Shown here piece by piece: positions 1 through 8,846 of a DNA stretch of 64,000 nucleotides. The number at the start of each line of letters is the position of its first letter. The stretch's first letter is position 1. The notes under the pieces are model-generated. The model saw nothing but the letters and a program-made list of their open reading frames with translations. It was not told the origin of the DNA and did not search any database. The stretch comes from DATLZU01 sp035573855. Lineage in GTDB: Bacteria; Nitrospirota; Nitrospiria; Nitrospirales; Nitrospiraceae. The stretch is taken from the NCBI GenBank assembly GCA_035573855.1, contig DATLZU010000021.1, positions 186,001 to 250,000 on the forward strand. Direction: 5' to 3'. A program made the position numbers and the translations under genes.

Positions 1-2
1 TC

Positions 3-665
3 TTCGTGGCGTTGGACACCGTCCAATTTAAAAAGAACGAATGGCAGAACCGGAACCGGATCCGGACCGCCGACGGCTGGCAGTGGCTCACGGTACCGGT
101 GCGGCACCGCTTCGGCCAGCGCATGGCAGAGGTGCGGATCGACCAGACGAGCCGCTGGCGGGATCGGCATCTGCGGGCGCTGGCCATCCATTACGCGAAG
201 GCGCCATATCGCGAGCGATACTGGGATGAACTGTGCGCGCTCTACCGGCAGCCGTGGGAACGTCTGGTGGATCTCAACCTCGCGGTCGTGCGATGGCTCC
301 TGCAGGTCTTCGGCATTACGACGCCGATTCGATTGGCGTCGGAATGGTCGCTGCGCGAGGAGCCGACCGATCGCCTAATCGACATTTGTCGGACGGTCGG
401 CGCCACACAGTATTTGTGCGGGCCCGGCGCCGACGCCTATCTGGACCGGGCGCGCTTTGAGGCATCCGGCATCGAGCTGGAGATGCAGCGATTTCGGCAT
501 CCGATCTACCGGCAGTGCTACGAACCGTTCATTCCCAGCCTGTCGGCAATCGATTTGCTGTTCGCATGCGGAGACGGGGCGCTCGCACACTTGCGGGCGG
601 CCAGAAGCCTGTCCGACGAGGCCTCTCCGCTGGCGCGACAGGTGGCAGAGAGGAAGCTAAGATGA
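3..665 (+). CDS. WbqC-family protein, 5' end outside window
   Basis: The reading frame is open at the window edge and begins inside the conserved block VQFKKNEWQNRNRI, which in WbqC-like proteins lies about 30 residues after the start, so the true start is upstream. The GTG at 6 is therefore not the start. WbqC proteins occur in O-antigen and surface polysaccharide loci; the biochemical role is poorly defined. The stop overlaps the next start by 4 bp (ATGA, 662-665), which indicates translational coupling with the deacetylase and the aminotransferase downstream and fits a sugar-modification role. The family call is firm; the function is inference from context. Confidence 0.85.
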   Translation, partial: FVALDTVQFKKNEWQNRNRIRTADGWQWLTVPVRHRFGQRMAEVRIDQTSRWRDRHLRALAIHYAKAPYRERYWDELCALYRQPWERLVDLNLAVVRWLLQVFGITTPIRLASEWSLREEPTDRLIDICRTVGATQYLCGPGADAYLDRARFEASGIELEMQRFRHPIYRQCYEPFIPSLSAIDLLFACGDGALAHLRAARSLSDEASPLARQVAERKLR

Positions 666-1324
666 AGCGAGCGGCGAAGCTGACGGCCAACGGCAGGCCT
701 CCGATGCGTATTTTGGCGCTGGGCGCCCACCCGGACGACATCGAAGCCGGATGCGGTGGCGCGTTGATCAAATACGCCCAAAACGGGCATCGCATTTTTC
801 TGATGGTGATGACGCTGGGCGAGCAGGGAGCGCCGGCCAGGGTCAGGAAGCGCGAGCAGGAGGAGGCGGCGAAACGGCTGCGCGCCGAAAAGCTCTATTG
901 GGGCGGCTACCCGGACACCCAGGTGCCCATGGGCCGCGACCTGATCCAGAAGGTCGAAGAAGTGGTAAGGGAAGTGGATCCCCACTTCATCTTCGTCCAC
1001 TATCATGACGACACGCATCAGGATCACCGCCATCTGGCGATCAGCACGATCACGGCGACGCGCTATACCAAGAATGTGCTGTTTTACGAAGGGCCGACGA
1101 CGCAAAATTTCGCTCCGACGGTCTTCGTGGACATTGACCAGGTACTGGAGGAGAAAATCGCGGCGATCGAGGCGCATGCGTCCCAAGTGAAGAAAACCAA
1201 CATCGAAGGGTTGAGCATCGTGGATATCATTCGGTCGTCCTCCCACTTCCGAGGCATTCAAGGACGAGTGAGGAACGCCGAGGGATTTTTGCCGCTCCGG
1301 TTGTTCATCAATATCGAAGCATGA
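662..1324 (+). CDS. PIG-L/LmbE-family N-acetylglucosaminyl deacetylase
   Basis: The 220-residue protein carries the zinc site AHPDDIE near residue 22 and a downstream HYHDDTHQDHR block, the two metal and catalytic motifs of the PIG-L (LmbE) family. These enzymes remove acetyl groups from N-acetylated sugars or sugar conjugates. The open frame runs upstream to 515, but the ATG at 662 is chosen because it overlaps the previous stop and leaves a normal family length. It also ends in a 4-bp overlap with the aminotransferase gene (1321-1324). The substrate is probably a nucleotide sugar or lipid-linked sugar of the surface polysaccharide made by this cluster; that is inferred from neighbours only. 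Confidence 0.88.
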   Translation: MKRAAKLTANGRPPMRILALGAHPDDIEAGCGGALIKYAQNGHRIFLMVMTLGEQGAPARVRKREQEEAAKRLRAEKLYWGGYPDTQVPMGRDLIQKVEEVVREVDPHFIFVHYHDDTHQDHRHLAISTITATRYTKNVLFYEGPTTQNFAPTVFVDIDQVLEEKIAAIEAHASQVKKTNIEGLSIVDIIRSSSHFRGIQGRVRNAEGFLPLRLFINIEA

Positions 1325-2400
1325 CCGTGGTCTCGACAAGCATTCCCCATTCCAGGCCATTTCTGGGCGAAGAAGAACGGGCGGCGGCCGACGAGGTGCT
1401 GCGCACAGGTCAGCTGGCGCAAGGCCCCTGCGTCGAACGGTTCGAGTCCGGTCTCGCGGCGTGGCTGGGGGTACGAGGCGGCGTGGCTGTCAGCTCGGGG
1501 ACGGTCGCGTTGGAACTGGCGCTGACGGCCGTCGGGGTCGCCCCCGGCGATGAGGTGATCATTCCGAGCTATGTCTGCGCCGCCGTCTGGCTGGCCGTGC
1601 AGCGGATCGGCGCGCTGCCGCGGTTGGTGGACATCGATCTGGACACGTTCAATCTCGATCCGGAAGCGGCGGCACGGGCGGTGACCGCGAGAACCCGGGC
1701 GATCATCGTGCCGCACCTGTTCGGGTTGCCGGCGGATCTGACACGGTTACAGGCGCTCGGGATCCCGTTGATCGAGGATTGTGCGCAGACGCTGGGCGCG
1801 CTCGAATCCGGTCGGCCGGTCGCCACGGTCGGAGTTGCGGCGATCTGCTCGTTCTACGCGACGAAATTGCTGTGTACGGGCGAAGGCGGGATGGTAGTGT
1901 CGAACGATGGCGCGTTGCTGGAACACGTGCGGTCGCTCCGCCAGTATGACGACGGGCCCACGTTGAATCCCTCGTCGTCCAACCGCAAACTGACCGATCT
2001 GCAGGCCGCAATTGGTCTGTGTCAAGTGAATCGGCTGGCGATGTTCTTGCGGCGGCGCGCGGAGATCGCGGCCCGCTATCGGGCGGCGCTGGCGCAGATG
2101 CCACTAGTGTTGCCCGCGGTCCCGGCCGGTCGGACCCATGTCTACTATCGGTTTGTGGTTCGCCTCCCCCGATTGTTGAAGGGGCCGGATTCCCTGGCCG
2201 CGCAGATCATGCGGCTGAATGCGCGCGGCCTTCAGTGTCGGCGGCCGGTGTTCCGGCCGCTGCATCGATACCTCGACCTGGATGGGTTCCCGGCCAGTGA
2301 GGAGGCGGATCGCACCGCGCTCTCGATCCCGATCCATCCTTCGATGACCGATGACGAGGTTACGAGAGTCGTCCAGATTCTCGGCGAGGAGTTGGCATGA
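1321..2400 (+). CDS. DegT/DnrJ/EryC1/StrS-family sugar aminotransferase
   Basis: A 359-residue PLP-dependent enzyme. The N-terminal part reads PFLGEEERAAADEVLRTGQL, typical of the family. SSGTVALELAL forms the phosphate-binding turn, IEDCAQTLGA holds the aspartate that contacts the PLP ring, and SFYATKLLCTGEGGM contains the Schiff-base lysine. Such enzymes transfer an amino group to a keto-sugar nucleotide. The gene is coupled by 4-bp overlaps to the deacetylase before it and to the glycosyl-phosphate transferase after it (2397-2400), so an amino sugar of a surface glycan is the likely product. The sugar itself cannot be read from sequence. Confidence 0.92.
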   Translation: MTVVSTSIPHSRPFLGEEERAAADEVLRTGQLAQGPCVERFESGLAAWLGVRGGVAVSSGTVALELALTAVGVAPGDEVIIPSYVCAAVWLAVQRIGALPRLVDIDLDTFNLDPEAAARAVTARTRAIIVPHLFGLPADLTRLQALGIPLIEDCAQTLGALESGRPVATVGVAAICSFYATKLLCTGEGGMVVSNDGALLEHVRSLRQYDDGPTLNPSSSNRKLTDLQAAIGLCQVNRLAMFLRRRAEIAARYRAALAQMPLVLPAVPAGRTHVYYRFVVRLPRLLKGPDSLAAQIMRLNARGLQCRRPVFRPLHRYLDLDGFPASEEADRTALSIPIHPSMTDDEVTRVVQILGEELA

Positions 2401-3563
2401 AAACGCTGGAAACCCATGCAGTGCTCGATCTGTGCCGGGTGAATGGCCGTTGGCTCACGTGGCCAGGGCTCGGCGCCCTGCTGGGCGTCCTGGCGTTCCT
2501 GACTCCCTGGGTACGCGACCTCTTCCTCGTGCAGGGTCTGCGCTGGCTCTATATCCTACTCGTCTCCTTCTTGGGAGCGGCCGCTCTGACCCCGGTGATG
2601 GTGCAGCTCGGGTACTACTGGGGCGTGATCGATCGGCCGTCGGAACGGAAGATCCATCTTCAGCCGACGCCTCGACTCGGTGGCGTCGCGGTCTACGCCG
2701 GCTTCGTCGGGTCCGTGCTGCTGAATTCGATCCTGCCGGAGTGGACGGCAGCAATCCTGGTCTCGGGAACTGTCTTGCTGTTCGTCGGCCTTCTCGACGA
2801 TCTCCGCGAACTCCCGGCCGGAACAAAATTGGCCGCCCAGTTCGTGGCTGCTGCGGTCGCCATTGCCGGCGGCAACGCGCTGACGCTGTTCCCCCAGGGC
2901 CCACTCGGGGATGCGGCCAACGTCGCGTTGACCCTGTTGTGGATCGTCGGGATCACCAACGCGTTCAATTTTTTCGACGGCATGGACGGGTTGGCGGCGG
3001 GACTGGCCGTCCTTATGGCGGGATTCATGGGCATGGTGGCGTTTGAGACGGACCAGCCAGGCCTCGGATGGTTGGCGATCGCGATCATCGGCGCGGGCTT
3101 GGGATTCTTCCCGTATAATTTCCGGATGAAGAAGCCGGCCGTGATTTTCCTCGGCGACGGAGGGTCCACGTTCCTGGGGTTCACGCTGGCCTGTCTGGCC
3201 GTGAAGGGGAACTGGGCGGACAACAATCCCATCGTGTCCTTCAGCAACCCATTGTTGATCTTCGGCGTGCTGATCTACGACATGATTCACATCACCGTCG
3301 AGCGCGTCGCCACCGGAAAAGTCAAGTCGGTGCGCGAGTGGCTGGAATATGCCGGGAAGGACCATTTGCATCACCGCTTGGAACGGGCGCTCGGGAGCCG
3401 GAAAGCCAGCGTCGCGATGATCTTTGCGCTGACCGTCTGTCTCGGCCTGGCCGCGCTGGCTCTGCGCTATTCGGGCACCATCGAGGCCGTCATCCTCTTG
3501 ACCCAAGCCTGCCTGATCGTCATCATGATTACCATCTTGGAACTTTCCGGCCGGCGTTCGTGA
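2397..3563 (+). CDS. WecA/MraY-family undecaprenyl-phosphate glycosyl-1-phosphate transferase
   Basis: A 388-residue polytopic membrane protein. Family signatures are present in order: the RKIHLQPTPRLGG loop, LLDDLRELPAGTK with the paired aspartates, NAFNFFDGMDGLAAG, FLGDGGSTFLGF and the C-terminal HLHHRL histidine motif that separates WecA-like enzymes from MraY. It should transfer a GlcNAc-1-phosphate-type sugar from a UDP-sugar to undecaprenyl phosphate, starting glycan synthesis at the inner membrane. It closes a four-gene coupled set (WbqC-like, LmbE-like, DegT, this gene). The exact sugar specificity is unknown, so no symbol is given. Confidence 0.9.
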   Translation: MKTLETHAVLDLCRVNGRWLTWPGLGALLGVLAFLTPWVRDLFLVQGLRWLYILLVSFLGAAALTPVMVQLGYYWGVIDRPSERKIHLQPTPRLGGVAVYAGFVGSVLLNSILPEWTAAILVSGTVLLFVGLLDDLRELPAGTKLAAQFVAAAVAIAGGNALTLFPQGPLGDAANVALTLLWIVGITNAFNFFDGMDGLAAGLAVLMAGFMGMVAFETDQPGLGWLAIAIIGAGLGFFPYNFRMKKPAVIFLGDGGSTFLGFTLACLAVKGNWADNNPIVSFSNPLLIFGVLIYDMIHITVERVATGKVKSVREWLEYAGKDHLHHRLERALGSRKASVAMIFALTVCLGLAALALRYSGTIEAVILLTQACLIVIMITILELSGRRS

Positions 3564-3569
3564 GCCGGA

Positions 3570-3653
3570 AGCGAGCAGCCGTCAGTTCTCAGCGAGGAGC
3601 AGTTAGCGATCGGCCGTCGGCTCTGAGTCGTCAGGGTTGAGAACGGACGGCGA
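3570..3653. repeat. Degenerate 7-nt periodic repeat (intergenic)
   Basis: Read in steps of seven from 3570, twelve consecutive units appear. Ten of the first eleven begin AG or GG followed by a variable five bases (AGCGAGC, AGCCGTC, AGTTCTC, AGCGAGG, AGCAGTT, AGCGATC and so on). It fills most of the gap between the transferase and mtnA. The periodicity is directly visible; origin and function are unknown. Confidence 0.6.
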
Positions 3654-3677
3654 AATCGACGAGTTTTGGGAGTGCGC

Positions 3678-4709
3678 ATGGTTCCCACGGTCGAATGGAA
3701 AGACGGCGCGGTGCGGTTGCTGGATCAGAGCCGGCTGCCGGGGTCCGTCGAGTTTCTGGAGTGCCGCGACTATCGGGTGATAGCCGAGGCCATCAAAGGC
3801 CTGAAGGTCAGGGGTGCGCCGGCTATCGGCGTGGCCGCGGCAATGGGAGTCGCATTGGGCGCCCAATCGGTTTCGGTTGCCGGCTATGATGAGTTCGCGA
3901 AGGCCGTGTCGGCGATCGGCGACCACCTTGCGGCGACCAGGCCCACTGCGGTGAATCTGTTTTGGGCCATCGAACGGATGAAACGGAAGCTAGCCGAGCT
4001 GCGAAACCGGCCGTTGACGGAGATCAAACGCGCACTGATCGAAGAGGCACAGCGGATCTTCGACGAAGACGTGGCGCTGTGCAAGGCCATGGGGCGTCAT
4101 GGTGCCGCATTGATCGAGGACGGCCAGACGATTCTGACTCATTGCAACGCCGGCGCGCTGGCGACGGCCGGCTACGGGACGGCGCTGGGCGTGATCCGGG
4201 CGGCGTGGGAACAGGGAAAGAAGATCCGCGTAATCGCCGATGAGACCAGGCCGGTGCTCCAGGGTGCGCGACTCACGGCCTGGGAGTTGATGCAGGACAA
4301 GATCCCCGTGACGCTGATCACCGATAATATGGCCGGCGCGCTGATGCGGCAGGGCCGGATTCATCTCTGTGTGGTCGGAGCCGACCGAATCGCGGCCAAC
4401 GGCGACGTCGCCAACAAGATCGGCACGTACTCCGTGGCGGTGCTCGCCAAAGCGCACGGCATCCCGTTCTATGTTGCGGCGCCGTATTCCACCATTGATC
4501 TCGCCACCAAGTCCGGTGACCAGATCCCGATCGAGCAACGCGACCCGCAAGAAGTCCTCTCGTTTCATGGAAGTCCTCTCATCGCCCCGGCTGGCGTGGA
4601 GGTGCTCAATCCCGCGTTCGATGTGACGCCGGCCGAGTACGTCACCGCGATCATCACCGAACGCGGCGTGTTCAAGCCAGGCGAGCTAGCCGTGCAGTTT
4701 GGAGCTTGA
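3678..4709 (+). CDS. mtnA: Methylthioribose-1-phosphate isomerase
   Basis: Converts 5-methylthioribose-1-phosphate to methylthioribulose-1-phosphate in methionine salvage. The 343-residue protein has the family core: KVRGAPAIG near residue 38, the catalytic cysteine in THCNAGALATAGYGTA and the aspartate region GADRIAANGDVANKIGT. The frame opens with TTG at 3666, but the ATG at 3678 is preferred because it places the conserved VEWKDGAVRLLDQ segment at the usual distance from the start. It stands alone behind an intergenic repeat; no other methionine-salvage gene lies nearby. Homology to eIF2B-alpha-like aldose isomerases is possible, but the length and motifs fit MtnA best. Confidence 0.93.
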   Translation: MVPTVEWKDGAVRLLDQSRLPGSVEFLECRDYRVIAEAIKGLKVRGAPAIGVAAAMGVALGAQSVSVAGYDEFAKAVSAIGDHLAATRPTAVNLFWAIERMKRKLAELRNRPLTEIKRALIEEAQRIFDEDVALCKAMGRHGAALIEDGQTILTHCNAGALATAGYGTALGVIRAAWEQGKKIRVIADETRPVLQGARLTAWELMQDKIPVTLITDNMAGALMRQGRIHLCVVGADRIAANGDVANKIGTYSVAVLAKAHGIPFYVAAPYSTIDLATKSGDQIPIEQRDPQEVLSFHGSPLIAPAGVEVLNPAFDVTPAEYVTAIITERGVFKPGELAVQFGA

Positions 4710-4813
4710 CGATCCGCGCTTGTCTGTCGGCCACGCCCGGAAGCCGCGCCCCCTTTGCAATCTTCCAGGTGACAGCCTACAAATAGCGCTGCCGTTGCGG
4801 GGTGCGGTCATGA

Positions 4814-6229
4814 GTGCCTCGCCTGGATGGAGGGCGCTTGTCGGTCGCCGCGCGGATCCTGGCCGTTGGTTGCGTTCTGTGCGCGCTGCTCCCCACTAGT
4901 CTGCTTCACGCCGCTGCCTTCCGTGTTCTTGACCAGAGTGCTTCCGCGATCGCCCAGGGCAACGCGTTCGTCGCCCAGGCCGACGATCCTTCCGCCGTGT
5001 TTTACAACCCGGCTGGGATGACCCAATTGCCAGGCGTCCAACTGTCTACCGGCGGCCTGTTGGTGGGAGGCCGCACCACGTTCACGAATCCGGCCGGTGC
5101 GACCACCAGCGGCAACTTCGGCGGCGCCGTCGCGCTGCCGCCGCCCGTCAATTTTTATCTGACGACCAATCTGAAAGACCTCGGCGTTCGCGGGCTCGGC
5201 AATCTTCCACTCGGTCTCGCCGTTCTCTCGCCCTTCGGCATCAAGTACAAGTATCCCGACGAGGCACCGTTTGCCACCGCTGTGACCCGCACATCCCTGG
5301 AACTCACCGACATTAAGCCGACCGTCGCCTATAAAATGTCCGATCAGCTTTCCATAGGAATCGGGGTGGATATCTACACGTTCTTACCCTTCTGGGGCGA
5401 ATCGCAGGCCGAAGTCCAGTTTACTTCTTCCGGTGGACCGGGGCTGCCTCCGGCCGGAACCAGGATGGAGATCAGTGGGAAGGACACAGCCGCAGGATTC
5501 AACGCAAGCCTGCTCTACACCCCGCTGCGCAACGTCGACGGAAAACCCGTTGCCGCGGTCGGTCTGGTCTATCGCAGCCAGGCCACTCTTCATCTCCAGG
5601 GATCACTGCTCGGCAACGGCGCGGTATTGCAAAGCACCAGCATCACCGTCGTCTTGCCACAGGTGCTCACCGGAGGAATCGCCCTGTGGCCGGTTCGCAA
5701 TCGAACCCACGAGTGGAAGCTGGAGTTGGATGTGGACTACACGGGGTGGCAGTCTTTCCGCAACCTGGATGTGCAGCGGTCCGACGGCACGACCGTCTTG
5801 TTTCCTCAGAACTGGCGCGACACCTTCATGGTGATGATCGGGACGGAATACAAGTGGTTACGGCCAGCCATGTTGCCTGACTGGGAAACGAGTCTTCGCG
5901 CCGGCTATGTGTTTCAGCAGACGCCGGTACCTGATCGGTCGTTCAACCCGAGCTTTCCGGCCGACGCCGATAGCCATGGTCTCTCAATCGGAGCCGGGTT
6001 TCTCTGCATGGGAGGCGGGCGATTCCTCGGCGCGGTCCCCTGCGATGACAGCGCAGAGAGGTCTTTCTTTCCCAAAGCGATTGGGCTCGACGTGGCCTAC
6101 CAAGCCATCCTCTATGAGCCCCGGACGGTCAGCGGTGCTGTGAGCCCTTTTGCGACGCCCGGTGTCATGGATGGCCTCTACAGAACCCTCTTTCACATCG
6201 GCGCGATCAACTTTCGTCTGAATTTCTGA
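4814..6229 (+). CDS. FadL/TodX-family outer-membrane transport protein
   Basis: A 471-residue beta-barrel protein. After an N-terminal signal segment ending in LLHAAAF comes the family hallmark: a mature N terminus of the type FRVLDQSASAIAQGNAF followed by DDPSAVFYNPAGMT (the NPAG motif). The C terminus ends in the aromatic FRLNF, as expected for an outer-membrane barrel. FadL-type channels pass hydrophobic molecules such as long-chain fatty acids or hydrocarbons through the outer membrane. The GTG at 4814 is used; a TTG at 4838 just after GGAGGG is a possible alternative, and both keep the signal peptide. The substrate is unknown. Confidence 0.87.
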   Translation: MPRLDGGRLSVAARILAVGCVLCALLPTSLLHAAAFRVLDQSASAIAQGNAFVAQADDPSAVFYNPAGMTQLPGVQLSTGGLLVGGRTTFTNPAGATTSGNFGGAVALPPPVNFYLTTNLKDLGVRGLGNLPLGLAVLSPFGIKYKYPDEAPFATAVTRTSLELTDIKPTVAYKMSDQLSIGIGVDIYTFLPFWGESQAEVQFTSSGGPGLPPAGTRMEISGKDTAAGFNASLLYTPLRNVDGKPVAAVGLVYRSQATLHLQGSLLGNGAVLQSTSITVVLPQVLTGGIALWPVRNRTHEWKLELDVDYTGWQSFRNLDVQRSDGTTVLFPQNWRDTFMVMIGTEYKWLRPAMLPDWETSLRAGYVFQQTPVPDRSFNPSFPADADSHGLSIGAGFLCMGGGRFLGAVPCDDSAERSFFPKAIGLDVAYQAILYEPRTVSGAVSPFATPGVMDGLYRTLFHIGAINFRLNF

Positions 6230-6265
6230 TCGCCGGCTTCAACCGAAAATTTCCACGGCATCACC

Positions 6266-6295
6266 TTGCAAGCTCCGTCCGGGCTTCTCTATAAT
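6266..6295 (+). promoter_or_regulatory. Sigma70-type promoter upstream of ndk
   Basis: TTGCAA (6266-6271), an 18-nt spacer and a perfect TATAAT (6290-6295), followed by a leader of about 50 nt to the ndk start at 6350. Match and position are read directly; activity is inferred. Confidence 0.65.
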
Positions 6296-6349
6296 GCCGC
6301 CCGATTTGAAGCGACTCATTCCGATCACGGCGGAGGAAAGCGGAAACTT

Positions 6350-6772
6350 ATGAGCGAACGGACCTTAGCGATCATCAAACCGGATGCGGTGAAAAAGCAC
6401 GTCATCGGAGACATCATCGGTCGATACGAGAGAGCTGGTCTGACACCGATCGCGATGCGCATGTTGCGGATGTCCAAGGCGACGGCCGCAGGGTTCTACG
6501 CTGTCCATAAGACACGACCGTTTTTCGACAGCCTTTGCACGTTCATGTCCTCGGGGCCGGTGGTCGTGCTGGTCTTGGCGGGCGACAACGCGATCAAAAA
6601 ACACCGGGACTTGATGGGCGCGACGGACCCGGCCAAAGCCGACAAAGGAACGATCCGGGCGGTTCATGGGACGAATATCGAGTCCAACGCCGTGCATGGA
6701 TCCGATTCACCCGAGACCGCACGCTTCGAGATCGGCTATTTCTTTCCTGAGATGGACCTGATCGAGGAGTGA
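6350..6772 (+). CDS. ndk: Nucleoside diphosphate kinase
   Basis: Transfers the gamma phosphate from ATP to nucleoside diphosphates through a phospho-histidine. The 140-residue length is exact for the bacterial family. RTLAIIKPDAVKK opens the fold, and the active-site histidine sits in NAVHGSDS near residue 117. The frame is open back to 6266, but the ATG at 6350 is correct because it follows GGAGGAAAG and gives the canonical N terminus. A TTGCAA/TATAAT promoter lies just upstream, so the gene is probably transcribed on its own or leads the following genes. Confidence 0.97.
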   Translation: MSERTLAIIKPDAVKKHVIGDIIGRYERAGLTPIAMRMLRMSKATAAGFYAVHKTRPFFDSLCTFMSSGPVVVLVLAGDNAIKKHRDLMGATDPAKADKGTIRAVHGTNIESNAVHGSDSPETARFEIGYFFPEMDLIEE

Positions 6773-6828
6773 CACATCGTTTCCCGGTCGGCGTGGTTCG
6801 TTGTTGTTTTCGCTGGGCGTAGGAGTTC

Positions 6829-8295
6829 GTGCCTGTCGCACCCTATTCCACACCTTCCAGGGCGTTGGTTGCGTTGTTCGCGGGGGTGCTGCTGGGCTCG
6901 CTCGCGGGACCCGGTTGCGCGGCCCGCTACGAGTTGCCCTCCCGACCGCCGACATTCTCCGCTGATCCGAGCGCTGAAGCGCAGACTCGGCTGCTCAACG
7001 AAGCGCGGGCGGACCATGCCCAGGGCCGGTATGCCGCCGCCGTTCGTCTGTTGGAGCGGTTTCTCTCAGCCTATCCTGAATCGCCGCACTTGGCGGAAGC
7101 GCGCTGGTGGTTGGCTCGTTCGTACGAGCAGCTCGGCGATCTACGCGCGGCGCTCGTGCACTACCGCACCCTGGCAGCCAGCGCAACTGGCGTGCGCGAG
7201 GACAGTTACGAGGTGCGGGCGATGCGACGCCTGGAAGAATTGCGCCGGGCCGGTGACCGTCTGGGGGGCGCCGCGGCCGCGCGCACCGCGTTGATGCTGT
7301 CTCCAGCCCGGCTTCCGCCGCTTGCCGATTTGGAATCGTGGATGCAGAGACTTGTTCGCGCCGGTGTGACGACCGTGGTCTTGGAGGCGGTGACAAGCGA
7401 CGGGACCATGCCGCCGGGCGTGTACTTCGACACGGGATTGGCGCCCGTCCATCGCGATGTCTTCGGTCTGGTGCTGCCGATGGCCAAACGGGCGGGCCTG
7501 GCGATCTTTGCTGCGGTTTCCCTTCAGCGTTTGCCGTGGGTGGATTCTTCCTCCGATTGGCTCAACGCCGTGTATGATCCGGAGGAACGGCGGATGCGTC
7601 CATCGGCGACCATCGATCTGCTCAATCCGGCCGTTCAGGAACAATTGGTCGGATTGGCGGCCGATCTCGCACGAACCGGAATCGAAGGCGTGCTGGTCCG
7701 TTTCGGCGAAGAGAAAGACTTTTTCGCCGAGTGCGGGGAGGCGGCGCGCACCCGCTTCGCCGGCGCCTTCGGGACTACGGCCGAGCCGGCCCACCTTTGT
7801 TCCGTCGCCGGCCGGAGCCTGGAGGCGATGCCGCCGGAGTTTTGGCGGTGGGTCGGTTGGAAATCTCAAGAGCGCCTGCGCTTGGTCGAACGGATGAGAG
7901 AGGCGATGCGACGGAAGCGTCCACACATGGTGGTGGCGCTGGAGGTCCATCCGGAGGCGGCCGTCGACCCGCTTCGGGCGCTCGTCGACTACGGAGAGGA
8001 TCTGGTGAGTCTGACCCAGCGCGGCTTCGACCTGGTTTTGGCGAGGCCTGTCGCTTCGATGGGCGAGGCATCGCCTAGCGGATCCGGCGAGCCCGCGACG
8101 AACGGTCTAAATGCCTTCCTGCAGTGGCTGAACGAGCGGGCGTTCGACCCACGCCGTCTCTGGATTACGAACGTCGTCCAGGTCCGGGACGCACGGGCGT
8201 TGGGGGAAGGTGTTCCCAGTCCTCCCTCTCGTGCGTGGTTGCCGGGCGAAATCAATCTTTTGTACCGGGTGGAACCGGCCGCCGCCGTTCCTTGA
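6829..8295 (+). CDS. TPR lipoprotein with glycoside-hydrolase-like (PgaB C-terminal-type) domain
   Basis: A 488-residue exported protein starting at GTG after TAGGAG. The N terminus has a hydrophobic stretch ending LAGPGCAARY, consistent with a lipobox cysteine. Residues about 50-130 form TPR-like helices (DHAQGRYAAAVRLLERFL, EARWWLARSYEQLGD). The remainder resembles the TIM-barrel domain at the C terminus of PgaB-type poly-GlcNAc hydrolases: a WMQRLVRAGVTTVVLEA strand, a PVHRDVFGLVLPMAKRAG helix, and VRFGEEKDFFAECG where that family has its acidic residues. It may act on an exported polysaccharide. The barrel assignment is moderate and no substrate can be given. Confidence 0.6.
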   Translation: MPVAPYSTPSRALVALFAGVLLGSLAGPGCAARYELPSRPPTFSADPSAEAQTRLLNEARADHAQGRYAAAVRLLERFLSAYPESPHLAEARWWLARSYEQLGDLRAALVHYRTLAASATGVREDSYEVRAMRRLEELRRAGDRLGGAAAARTALMLSPARLPPLADLESWMQRLVRAGVTTVVLEAVTSDGTMPPGVYFDTGLAPVHRDVFGLVLPMAKRAGLAIFAAVSLQRLPWVDSSSDWLNAVYDPEERRMRPSATIDLLNPAVQEQLVGLAADLARTGIEGVLVRFGEEKDFFAECGEAARTRFAGAFGTTAEPAHLCSVAGRSLEAMPPEFWRWVGWKSQERLRLVERMREAMRRKRPHMVVALEVHPEAAVDPLRALVDYGEDLVSLTQRGFDLVLARPVASMGEASPSGSGEPATNGLNAFLQWLNERAFDPRRLWITNVVQVRDARALGEGVPSPPSRAWLPGEINLLYRVEPAAAVP

Positions 8296-8387
8296 CAAGG
8301 CACCGCCGCAGCACTTACGATCACGCGACTCGTGAACACGTTGAGGTTCAGCGAATCGTTGTCCTAACCTTCCTTCAGAGGAACCCC

Positions 8388-8786
8388 ATGATCCCGACCG
8401 ATCTTCGCTATCATCAGGAACATGAATGGATTCGCCTCAACGGCGCGCAGGGCACGATAGGGATCAGCCACTTTGCGCAGGATGCGTTGGGGGACATCGT
8501 CTTTATCGATCTGCCCAAAGTTGGGACGACCGTCAAGGCCGGTCAACAAATCGGTGAGGTCGAGTCCACCAAGACCACGTCAACCATCTATACGCCCGTG
8601 AGCGGGACGATCGTCAAAGTTAACACCGATCTGAAGGATCATCCCGAGATCGTCAATGCCGATCCCTACGGCAAGGGTTGGTTGGCGGTGATCGACTTGT
8701 CGGACCCGGCTGAAGTGGACAAGCTGATGACCGCCGCTCAATATGAAGCCTTTCTCGCCTCGCAAAAGAACGCGACTAGCGAGTAA
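8388..8786 (+). CDS. gcvH: Glycine cleavage system H protein
   Basis: The 132-residue lipoyl carrier shuttles the aminomethyl group in the glycine cleavage complex. HEWIRLNGAQGTIGISHFAQ opens the fold and the lipoylated lysine sits in VESTKTTSTIY near residue 63. The frame is open upstream to 8124, but the ATG at 8388 follows AGAGGA at good spacing and gives the canonical N terminus. It is followed after about 60 nt by lpdA (L protein), whose lipoamide dehydrogenase reoxidises it. gcvT and gcvP are not in the window. Confidence 0.95.
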   Translation: MIPTDLRYHQEHEWIRLNGAQGTIGISHFAQDALGDIVFIDLPKVGTTVKAGQQIGEVESTKTTSTIYTPVSGTIVKVNTDLKDHPEIVNADPYGKGWLAVIDLSDPAEVDKLMTAAQYEAFLASQKNATSE

Positions 8787-8791
8787 CGGGC

Positions 8792-8846
8792 AGCGAAGAG
8801 TCGCCCTACCTCCGAGCTATTAGCTGCTCGCTATTTGCTACGCGCT
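8792..8846. repeat. Degenerate 7-nt periodic repeat between gcvH and lpdA
   Basis: In steps of seven from 8813 the units CGAGCTA, TTAGCTG, CTCGCTA, TTTGCTA and CGCGCTA all carry GCT in the same phase; weaker units extend back to 8792. The last unit runs into the ATG of lpdA, leaving no clear ribosome-binding site. Confidence 0.6.

Noticed and set aside
2556..3506. 316-residue minus-strand open frame
   Set aside because: Antisense of the WecA/MraY-like transferase, whose motifs are complete on the plus strand.
8124..8387. N-terminal extension of GcvH
   Set aside because: The frame is open, but homologues start at MIPTDLRYHQEHEW and a good RBS precedes ATG 8388.
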